From contig NZ_JACHBZ010000031.1 in NCBI RefSeq assembly GCF_014200575.1, positions 1 to 29,269 on the forward strand: 29,269 nucleotides of DNA. Reading direction: 5' to 3'. The position numbers and the translations under genes are program-made. Origin of the DNA: Mucilaginibacter saanensis (GTDB lineage Bacteria > Bacteroidota > Bacteroidia > Sphingobacteriales > Sphingobacteriaceae). Below are positions 24,501-29,269 of this stretch, in pieces; within the stretch, counting starts at the first letter, position 1, and each line of letters starts with the position of its first letter. A model generated the notes under the pieces. The model saw only the letters and a list, made by a program, of their open reading frames with translations, made no database searches and was not told where the DNA came from.

Positions 24501-25272
24501 GGTTAATGTACCTGAACAGTACAATAAACAACGCTAAAAAAATCACCGATAATAGCGCATAGTCCTTTGAAGCCACATAGCTGCAAACGTTATGCATCAA
24601 GATACATAAGGTTAAAACGGTTAAGATCCAGAATAGCAGCTCATAGTAAACAAAGGCATAGTTAATACTGCTTGGCTTTAACTTTATGGAGAAAAGGTAA
24701 TCATGATTGCTGCTATGTACCTCATATACGTTATAATCGCCATTATTGGCAATATCAATATTGTCGTCCTTAACCAGGTCCTTGTCAAATGTGTTTTGGA
24801 GGTACTGGTTTTCAAACGCGTAATTAATTTTTACCGGGATAAAAAAAATGACGGCGAAATCGCCTTCCGTTTTTTTTATGGTTTCATAATAACCGTTGGG
24901 CTGTTTAATAAATGAGTAGCCTTCGCTTATATCTGCCAGGCTATCCGGAATAACCTTGATACCACTCCAAAACTGCAGGTGGTTATTACGCTGCGTAACA
25001 AACCATATATGATTTTCGGTAGTAAACTCGTTAATATCATTAAGCGCATCCGCCTCATTATCGGGCAGCTTTTTCAGCTTGTTAAACTTTGCCTTATCGT
25101 TTATCTGCCCATTTATATAAGCCTCCTTTTTGTGCAGGTTGTTTTCAAGGGTAATACCGGTTTGCGCCAGGTTATTTACGGGGGTATATGTTTTTTGAAC
25201 AATGATAGCCGTAAATAATAAACAAACGCCTATCAGGGTCAGCAACAAGCGTATTTTTCCGGAGGTAGTCAA
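21538..25272 (-). CDS. NtrY-like multi-membrane sensor histidine kinase
   Basis: A 1244-residue kinase with about twelve predicted membrane segments. One lies near residue 10-28, then an extracytoplasmic loop to about 200, then eight or so segments between about 205 and 460. A second extracytoplasmic region (about 470-710), two more segments, a third sensor loop and a last segment near 935-955 follow. Next come a HAMP-like region (ITAPLNFIQESLSKT), the H-box AHEIKNPLTPLKLG (phosphorylated His near 1036), the N-box NNLLKNAIEA, DNGNGIP and the GTGLGL ATP lid. It autophosphorylates in response to an unknown envelope signal. No response regulator lies beside it. The frame begins with TTG at 25272, just after an in-frame stop, and no ATG precedes the first membrane segment. 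A TTG start is therefore likely. Confidence 0.92.
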   Translation of the reverse strand: MTTSGKIRLLLTLIGVCLLFTAIIVQKTYTPVNNLAQTGITLENNLHKKEAYINGQINDKAKFNKLKKLPDNEADALNDINEFTTENHIWFVTQRNNHLQFWSGIKVIPDSLADISEGYSFIKQPNGYYETIKKTEGDFAVIFFIPVKINYAFENQYLQNTFDKDLVKDDNIDIANNGDYNVYEVHSSNHDYLFSIKLKPSSINYAFVYYELLFWILTVLTLCILMHNVCSYVASKDYALLSVIFLALFIVLFRYINLHYNLPDFAYTLPIFNPAFYASSVVYPSLGDFCINILSIFWFVTFLYLQRQRLFKTVPVGKVASYSIVIACILILLVASTLLLNLFYGLVINSKINFNVNNVLSLSGFSLLGVLMLCFSFLTFYIIDEIALFICLKLLIPRSHQAFLLVISVILTTAVFAWYKEFTSFYILWVILVFIRGYSFLYYKGRLNAITFLGIVLICALISAIKLNQFESVKERETREALVQKLEIPDDATADYIFKRVEGQIIADTAISRYFNEATVHNNEFLKTRFQKLYFDGYLSKYEFKVHEYNEKEQPVAGDNYSLDVFKDLVLYSSFKVSDYFYRENESFGFQNYFAILPINHRGKQLGTLVIELKSKPLQSLGSFPELLIDGHIKPEDEFKDYSYAFYIDNKLLSQKGNYVYTLDNTEFAGDIKKYLVKTTRSNNSAWYDNFTTYNHLIYKPSKRNLIIVSKEENSLYSAITTLTFFFVVMLIFSAVIVAIRWLWVRIRILSIEDNKLKWYFRLNFDRILYRTRIQFSMIFAVMITLIMVGFITFVSISTQYHTQQDKMIRDKITRIVTAFESGVFNKYIYNVNDESQVSFNELANNYSTDLTLFDTNGVPLVTTQPKIYEYGLSAKRMNARAFIYLSKLQKSEFVNEEKIGELSYKAAYAPILRSNKTVAYIQLPYFSNEADYRERISALLNVMINVYALVFIAIGLFAIIIARQITAPLNFIQESLSKTIYGKKNEPIKWARNDEIGALIKEYNKMISALENSAHRLAQSERESAWREMAKQVAHEIKNPLTPLKLGLQLLDKSWRDKDPKFDQKFERFSKSFVEQIESLSSIASEFSAFAKMPDTRIEQINIFEMLGQAVTIFKQMDNIYIAYQQPETPFIISADRDQLLRCFNNLLKNAIEATPPDRQGIIEINYLITSKNILLTIKDNGNGIPENMREKIFEPNFTTKSSGTGLGLAFVKNSIENANGKVWFETTMGSGTSFYLSFPAAV

Positions 25273-25304
25273 ATGGCCTTATATAAATAATTTATTAATA
25301 ACGA

Positions 25305-25326
25305 TAAAAGGCACTTTTCAGTGCCT
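25305..25326 (-). terminator. Intrinsic terminator after fabD
   Basis: AGGCACT (25309-25315) pairs with AGTGCCT (25320-25326) around a 4-nt loop. Read leftward the stem is followed by TTTTAT. It lies 7 bp after the fabD stop codon and before the sensor-kinase gene, which therefore needs its own promoter. Confidence 0.75.
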
Positions 25327-25332
25327 GTAAAA

Positions 25333-26220
25333 CTATTGCTGTAAAGCAGCGCTGCTGGTTTCAACCGACCTGTCAACCTTTTTTACAAGCCCCTGCAATA
25401 CATTCCCGGGACCTACTTCAATAAAGGCGGTTGCACCGTCTTCGAGCATATGTTTTACGGTTTGCGTCCATCTTACCGGACCGGTAAGCTGAGCTATTAA
25501 GTTTTGTTTGATGAGTTCAGGATCAACGTATGGTTTAGCATCAATATTCTGATATATAGGGCAAACCGGCTGGTTAATTGCCGTAGCAACAATAGCGGCT
25601 TCCAGCTCAACCCGTGCCGATTCCATTAACGGCGAATGGAATGCACCGCCAACCTTAAGTTTTAAGGCTCTTTTAGCACCGGCGGCAAGCAGTTTTTCGC
25701 AAGCTTCGTCAACCCCGGCAATGCTGCCAGAAATTACCAGCTGCCCCGGGCAGTTATAATTTGCGGTAACTACTACATTGGTAGCTTGATGACATACATC
25801 CTCTACCGTAAAATCGTCCAAACCCAAAATTGCCGCCATGGTTGATGGCTGCAGCTCACAGGCCTTTTGCATGGCATTGGCACGTGCGGCTACTAAACGT
25901 ACACCATCCTCAAATGATAATGCACCTGCAGCTACCAATGCAGAAAATTCGCCTAAAGAGTGACCGGCAACCATATCTGGTTTAAAATCTTCGCCTAAAA
26001 TTGTGGCTAAAATAACTGAATGCAGGAATATAGCTGGTTGGGTAACATTTGTTTGAATAAGATCTTCGGCTGTACCATCAAACATTACGTCGGTGATACG
26101 GAAGCCCAATATTTCATTGGCTTTTTCAAACATTTCACGGGCTACGTCTGACTGCTCGTACAGATCTTTACCCATACCTGGAAACTGGGCACCCTGCCCT
26201 GGAAAAATATATGCTTTCAA
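25333..26220 (-). CDS. fabD: Malonyl-CoA:ACP transacylase FabD
   Basis: FabD transfers malonyl groups from CoA to acyl carrier protein for fatty-acid elongation. The 295-residue product has the N-terminal KAYIFPGQGAQFPGMGKDLY, the nucleophile elbow GHSLGEF (Ser88), the catalytic histidine in GGAFHSPLM (His195) and the C-terminal EVGPGNVLQGL. There is no ATG before the conserved KAYIFPGQG. The TTG at 26220 gives the family's usual start (M-KAYIF); a TTG four codons earlier (26232) is also possible. It is followed by its own terminator. No other fab genes are beside it, and folE lies upstream on the same strand with a 106-118 bp gap. Confidence 0.95.
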   Translation of the reverse strand: MKAYIFPGQGAQFPGMGKDLYEQSDVAREMFEKANEILGFRITDVMFDGTAEDLIQTNVTQPAIFLHSVILATILGEDFKPDMVAGHSLGEFSALVAAGALSFEDGVRLVAARANAMQKACELQPSTMAAILGLDDFTVEDVCHQATNVVVTANYNCPGQLVISGSIAGVDEACEKLLAAGAKRALKLKVGGAFHSPLMESARVELEAAIVATAINQPVCPIYQNIDAKPYVDPELIKQNLIAQLTGPVRWTQTVKHMLEDGATAFIEVGPGNVLQGLVKKVDRSVETSSAALQQ

Positions 26221-26338
26221 TTTAGTGTTCAATTAGGGTTTAGATATTAAACTTATGCAGCCTATGTCAGAAAGAATTTTACTCAATCATTAATAAGCCG
26301 ATTTCTTAATTTTTGTTTTAGTAAATATTTATTGGCTA

Positions 26339-26983
26339 TCAGCTTAATTTGGCCGATATCAAATTTAAAAATTCTGTGCGGGTTTTTTCTTTTAAAAACT
26401 CCCCGGTAAATGCTGATGTGGTAGTTACCGAATTTTGTTTTTGTACACCGCGCATACTCATACACAGGTGGCGGCACTCAATAACCACCCCTACGCCAAT
26501 AGGATTAAGGGTTTCCTGTATACAATCACGTATTTCATTGGTGAGGCGTTCCTGTACCTGCAGCCTGCGGGCAAAAACGTCAACTATACGCGGTATCTTG
26601 CTTAGGCCAACCACATATCCGTTTGGAATATAAGCAATGTGCGCTTTACCAAAAAAAGGCAGCATGTGATGCTCACACATAGAGTACACCTCAATATCTT
26701 TTACAATTACCATCTGGCTGTACTCCTCCTTAAACATGGCCGAGTTCATAATCTGTTTTGCATCCAGATCATAACCGTGTGTAAGGTATAACATGGCTTT
26801 GGCCATACGTTCAGGGGTTTTTAGCAAACCTTCACGCTCAGGATTTTCGCCTATTTGTTTTAAAACGTCATGGTAGTTAGCTGATAGATTGATGATCAGT
26901 TCGGGGTTGTACCTGTCAACCTTGGTGTAACCGTAAACTTCATCATCGTCGTCGTCGCGGGCTGGAGTGTGGTCGTTATTCAT
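26339..26983 (-). CDS. folE: GTP cyclohydrolase I (FolE)
   Basis: FolE converts GTP to dihydroneopterin triphosphate, the entry to folate, queuosine and biopterin synthesis. In the 214-residue product the zinc ligands fit Cys103 and His106 in MCEHHMLPF and Cys174 in [11 protein letters not shown], with the same spacing as the E. coli enzyme. Other signatures are [35 protein letters not shown] and [16 protein letters not shown]. The N-terminal 20 residues are acidic (ARDDDDDEV) and not part of the core. It lies 9 bp after queD on the same strand, so the two are almost certainly cotranscribed. This supplies the QueD substrate directly. Confidence 0.97.
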   Translation of the reverse strand: MNNDHTPARDDDDDEVYGYTKVDRYNPELIINLSANYHDVLKQIGENPEREGLLKTPERMAKAMLYLTHGYDLDAKQIMNSAMFKEEYSQMVIVKDIEVYSMCEHHMLPFFGKAHIAYIPNGYVVGLSKIPRIVDVFARRLQVQERLTNEIRDCIQETLNPIGVGVVIECRHLCMSMRGVQKQNSVTTTSAFTGEFLKEKTRTEFLNLISAKLS

Positions 26984-26992
26984 CTTTTCAAA

Positions 26993-27412
26993 TTACCCGC
27001 CAAAATATTCTGCGGAATTGTTTTCGGTTTCATACAATTTAACGGAGTGTAAAAAAACGCCTTCGTAAGCTTCAATAGGCGCCTTAAGCTGGTTAAATAT
27101 CTCAATACACAACAGTTCGGTTGATGCCATTTTACCTTCCATAAAGGCAACATCCTTATTGATGTTCTTATGGTCAAGCTTTTCAATAACGTAATCGTTA
27201 ATAATTATTTTAAGCTCCTTAAGGTCAATCAGATAACCGGTTGCGTGTGTAACTTCGCCTTTAACCGTTACAAACAGGTTATAGTTGTGCCCATGCCAGT
27301 TGGGGTTGGCGCACTTGCCAAATACCTCATTATTTTTTTCAGCGCTCCATTCCTCACGGTACATCCGGTGAGCGGCATTAAAATGTTCTTTGCGCGTTAT
27401 GTGTATCATCAT
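26993..27412 (-). CDS. queD: 6-carboxytetrahydropterin synthase / 6-pyruvoyl-tetrahydropterin synthase family (QueD)
   Basis: The 140-residue product turns dihydroneopterin triphosphate into a tetrahydropterin, in bacteria usually 6-carboxytetrahydropterin for queuosine. Zinc-binding histidines lie in HFNAAHRM and WHGHNYNL, and the catalytic cysteine is in FGKCANPN. YLIDLKELK and KLDHKNIN are family signatures. The GKCANPNWHGHNYN spacing resembles the eukaryotic PTPS type. The frame is open upstream to a TTG at 27442, but that region holds a -7 box (27427-27434), so ATG 27412 (or 27409) is preferred. It is cotranscribed with folE. No queC or queE is in view. It is divergent from mqnB. Confidence 0.92.
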   Translation of the reverse strand: MMIHITRKEHFNAAHRMYREEWSAEKNNEVFGKCANPNWHGHNYNLFVTVKGEVTHATGYLIDLKELKIIINDYVIEKLDHKNINKDVAFMEGKMASTELLCIEIFNQLKAPIEAYEGVFLHSVKLYETENNSAEYFGG

Positions 27413-27426
27413 AATATTTGTGGGTG

Positions 27427-27434
27427 CAAATATA
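27427..27434 (-). promoter_or_regulatory. Candidate -7 box of the queD-folE promoter
   Basis: The minus strand reads GTATATTTGCAC, identical over 12 bases to the -7 regions before tRNA-Asp and rimP. It lies about 15 bp before the preferred start codon, implying a very short leader. No TTG is found at the 19-base spacing, so the -33 part is missing or unusual. Confidence 0.45.
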
Positions 27435-27485
27435 CAAAACAAAAATACGTGAGTTATTTTATCTTAGCAGTCAAAAAAAAGCAAT

Positions 27486-28106
27486 ATGCTTATATTAATA
27501 GTTGCCGCCACGGCTCCTGAGGTTGAGCCTTTAGTAAACCATTTTGGCCATAAGCTTGATGTATTAATAACCGGCGCTGGCATGGTGCCAACCGCCTTTG
27601 CCTTAGGCCGTCAGTTTAACATGCACAAATACGACCTGGTAATTAACCTGGGTATAGCCGGCAGTTTTGACCGGGGAATTACGCCCGGCTACGTAGTTGA
27701 AATAACCGAAGATACCTTTGCCGAAACCGGCGCCGAGGACGACCAGGATTTTATACCGATTACCACCCTTGGTTTTGGCGAAAATACCTTTAGGCCCACC
27801 ACCTCGCTTGACCAGGTTTGTAATAGCCTTTACCTTGAAAAAGCAAGAGCCATTACTGTAAATACTGTTCATGGTAACGAGGAATCTATCAAAAAAGTAC
27901 AGCGGCGTTTAAACCCGCAAATAGAAACCATGGAAGGGGCTGCCTTTTTTTATGCCTGCCGGCAGTTTAACATGCCATGCCTGCAGATCAGGGCAGTGTC
28001 AAATTATGTAGAAAAACGTAACCGCGACAACTGGGACATACAACTTGCCATTAAAAATCTGAATAACTTTGCCATTGAACTGGTTAACCGGATCGGCAAC
28101 AATTAA
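27486..28106 (+). CDS. mqnB: Futalosine hydrolase MqnB
   Basis: MqnB splits futalosine into hypoxanthine and dehypoxanthine futalosine in the alternative menaquinone pathway. The 206-residue protein belongs to the nucleoside phosphorylase/MTA-SAH nucleosidase fold. Signatures are ILIVAATAPEVEPL at the N-terminus, INLGIAGSFDRGI, the purine-site glutamate in IETMEGAAFFYACRQ, and the closing RAVSNYVEKRNRDNW, typical for futalosine hydrolases. Length is normal. It is divergent from queD across a short intergenic region and lies upstream of mqnD on the same strand (122 bp), which supports the assignment to the futalosine route rather than to S-adenosylhomocysteine salvage. Confidence 0.92.
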   Translation: MLILIVAATAPEVEPLVNHFGHKLDVLITGAGMVPTAFALGRQFNMHKYDLVINLGIAGSFDRGITPGYVVEITEDTFAETGAEDDQDFIPITTLGFGENTFRPTTSLDQVCNSLYLEKARAITVNTVHGNEESIKKVQRRLNPQIETMEGAAFFYACRQFNMPCLQIRAVSNYVEKRNRDNWDIQLAIKNLNNFAIELVNRIGNN

Positions 28107-28228
28107 ATTTCTGGTTCGTGTTGCAGAGAGCGGGATTTATGTCGCCTGAAATTTGCACTGCAAAAAAAGAAGCATAACATGATAAATGAATTGCGCAACA
28201 CTCAGCACGGGCCACATAACGTATACTT

Positions 28229-29089
28229 ATGAAACTAACACTCGGATTTTCACCCTGCCCCAATGATACTTTTATTTTCGACGCACTGATACATCATAAA
28301 ATAGATACCGAAGGCCTGGAGTTTGAGGTTTTTTATGATGATGTGGAAACCCTTAATCAAAAAGCATTTCGCGGCGAGCTGGATGTTACCAAACTAAGCT
28401 ATCATGCTTTTGCCTATGTGGCCGATAAATATGTACTGCTTGACTCGGGCAGCGCTTTAGGTTATGGCGTTGGCCCCATGCTCATTTGTAAGGGAAATGA
28501 AAACGAGTTACGTGAACAACTAGAAACCGGCAACCCGCAGCTTAAAGTAGGTATTCCGGGCAAATATACCACTGCCAACTTTTTGTTAGGTTATGCCTTC
28601 CCCAGGGCTACCAATAAAGTGGAGCTGGTGTTTTCAGATATTGAGAATGCCGTACTGGAGGGCCGGGTAAATGTAGGCCTTATTATTCACGAAAACCGCT
28701 TTACCTACCAGGATAAAGGCCTTAAAAAAATTATTGACCTGGGCGATTACTGGGAAAAACAAACCGGATGCGCCATACCATTAGGTGGCATTGTAGCAAA
28801 CCGTAACCTGCCGTTGGATGGTCAGCACAAACTGAACCGTGTGCTGCGTAAATCTGTAGAGTTTGCCTTTGCCAATCCCAAATCAGGACTGGAGTTTATC
28901 CGCTCGCATGCCCAGGAAATGAGCGAGGAGGTAATGTATAAACACATTGAACTTTATGTAAATAAATACTCTGTTGAACTGGGCGATGAAGGCCGAAAAG
29001 CCATTAAACTCCTGTTTGATACCGCTTTGAAAAACAATACCATTCCAGCTATTCAAGAAGAATTATTTTTGAGTCCCCTAACTGTTTAA
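28229..29089 (+). CDS. mqnD: 1,4-dihydroxy-6-naphthoate synthase MqnD
   Basis: MqnD turns cyclic dehypoxanthine futalosine into 1,4-dihydroxy-6-naphthoate, the naphthoquinone precursor of menaquinone. The 286-residue product has the family start GFSPCPNDTFIFDALIHHKI and the two-domain periplasmic-binding-protein fold. VTKLSYHAFAYV, YGVGPMLICKG, IPGKYTTANFLL and GLIIHENRFTY are family motifs. The related chorismate dehydratase MqnA lacks the PCPNDTF start, so MqnD is preferred. There is no signal peptide, and the length is normal. The stop codon lies within a hairpin, followed by a strong terminator. With mqnB next to it, the two cover steps 2 and 4 of the futalosine pathway. mqnA and mqnC are not in view. 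Confidence 0.95.
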   Translation: MKLTLGFSPCPNDTFIFDALIHHKIDTEGLEFEVFYDDVETLNQKAFRGELDVTKLSYHAFAYVADKYVLLDSGSALGYGVGPMLICKGNENELREQLETGNPQLKVGIPGKYTTANFLLGYAFPRATNKVELVFSDIENAVLEGRVNVGLIIHENRFTYQDKGLKKIIDLGDYWEKQTGCAIPLGGIVANRNLPLDGQHKLNRVLRKSVEFAFANPKSGLEFIRSHAQEMSEEVMYKHIELYVNKYSVELGDEGRKAIKLLFDTALKNNTIPAIQEELFLSPLTV

Positions 29090-29110
29090 GAATCCACATA
29101 GATTCTTAAA
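29085..29110. repeat. Hairpin overlapping the mqnD stop codon
   Basis: TTTAAGAATC (29085-29094) and GATTCTTAAA (29101-29110) form a perfect 10-bp stem with a 6-nt loop. The TAA stop codon of mqnD is in the left arm. It may protect the mRNA 3' end or act with the next hairpin. Confidence 0.65.
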
Positions 29111-29113
29111 TCA

Positions 29114-29150
29114 AATAAAGAAGAGCAGCTCTTGGCTGCTCTTCTTTATT
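29114..29150 (+). terminator. Strong terminator after mqnD
   Basis: A perfect 16-bp stem, left arm 29114-29129 (AATAAAGAAGAGCAGC) and right arm 29135-29150, has a 5-nt loop. The lower stem ends in TTCTTTATT on the right. It lies 24 bp after the mqnD stop. Confidence 0.85.
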
Positions 29151-29181
29151 AAGATCGTGTCATCCTGAACTTGTTTCACTG

Positions 29182-29211
29182 TTGTCCGGGGAAAATAATT
29201 TTCCAGGACAA
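29182..29211. repeat. Palindromic repeat fragment with GTCATCCTGAACTTG flank
   Basis: TTGTCC (29182-29187) and GGACAA (29206-29211) enclose an inner GGAAAAT/ATTTTCC palindrome. Just left, TCATCCTGAACTTGTTTCA (29160-29178) looks like one arm of another dispersed Bacteroidetes palindrome (recalled, not searched), without its partner. Probably a degraded REP-like element. Confidence 0.5.
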
Positions 29212-29222
29212 CCACTAATAAA

Positions 29223-29248
29223 AAAGGCCGGAAATATTTCCGGCCTTT
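29223..29248 (-). terminator. Perfect 26-bp palindromic terminator at the right edge
   Basis: The 26-bp perfect palindrome (starts AAAGGCCGGAAAT) extends leftward into TTTTTATTAG, the layout of a terminator for a minus-strand gene that would lie to the right of the window. Confidence 0.7.
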
Positions 29249-29269
29249 ATCATGTTAATATATTTGAGT

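Noticed and set aside
27409..27485. preQ1 riboswitch in front of queD
   Set aside because: The -7 box lies about 15 bp before the start codon, leaving too short a leader, and no H-type pseudoknot pattern is visible.
28229..29089. MqnA (chorismate dehydratase) instead of MqnD
   Set aside because: The N-terminal GFSPCPNDTFIFDAL segment is the MqnD signature; MqnA proteins lack it.

Overview
The window looks like the chromosome of a Bacteroidota, most likely Sphingobacteriaceae and possibly Mucilaginibacter or a relative. The evidence is a TonB receptor with a DUF4249 partner lipoprotein, an A2M-type MG2 protein, a Bacteroidetes-type tyrosine recombinase, -7 boxes of the form TAnnTTTG, an absence of obvious Shine-Dalgarno sequences, and a futalosine menaquinone pathway. 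The genus is an inference.

Layout. (1) Positions 1-2400 are the edge of an integrated element beside a tRNA-Asp gene. It holds a tyrosine recombinase whose short repeats overlap its promoter, and a rhuM-type gene cut off by what looks like the end of an IS21-family insertion sequence. (2) Positions 2672-9161 form a leftward envelope cluster: a TonB-dependent receptor, a DUF4249 lipoprotein, and an MG2 protein that carries a TonB-plug-like module. A secreted protein of unknown function (9258-10001) precedes it. (3) At 10280-10426 lies a 48-residue secreted peptide whose predicted mature part is 13/25 histidine. It is followed by a perfect bidirectional terminator. (4) Positions 10486-15447 hold the rimP-nusA-infB transcription/translation operon. 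It has a clear promoter, then a terminator-like hairpin at the very start of the leader, then a perfect 12-bp tandem repeat: a candidate attenuator. (5) Positions 15466-21429 hold separate accessory genes: a small lipoprotein, a perfect 26-bp palindromic repeat, an S9 peptidase, a GNAT acetyltransferase, a 100-residue unknown, an exported FAD oxidoreductase, and a DinB/YfiT-type protein. (6) Positions 21538-25272 encode a 1244-residue NtrY-like sensor kinase with no regulator beside it. (7) Positions 25333-29089 are housekeeping: fabD, a queD-folE pair (pterin/queuosine), and divergently mqnB and mqnD (menaquinone by the futalosine route). The right edge carries a run of hairpins.

Most of the window is ordinary chromosome. 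The items most worth a second look are the leader hairpin in front of rimP-nusA-infB, the histidine-rich exported peptide, the IS junction in rhuM, the MG2/plug hybrid protein with its receptor cluster, and the palindromic repeats. I found no CRISPR array, no rRNA and no complete transposase gene.
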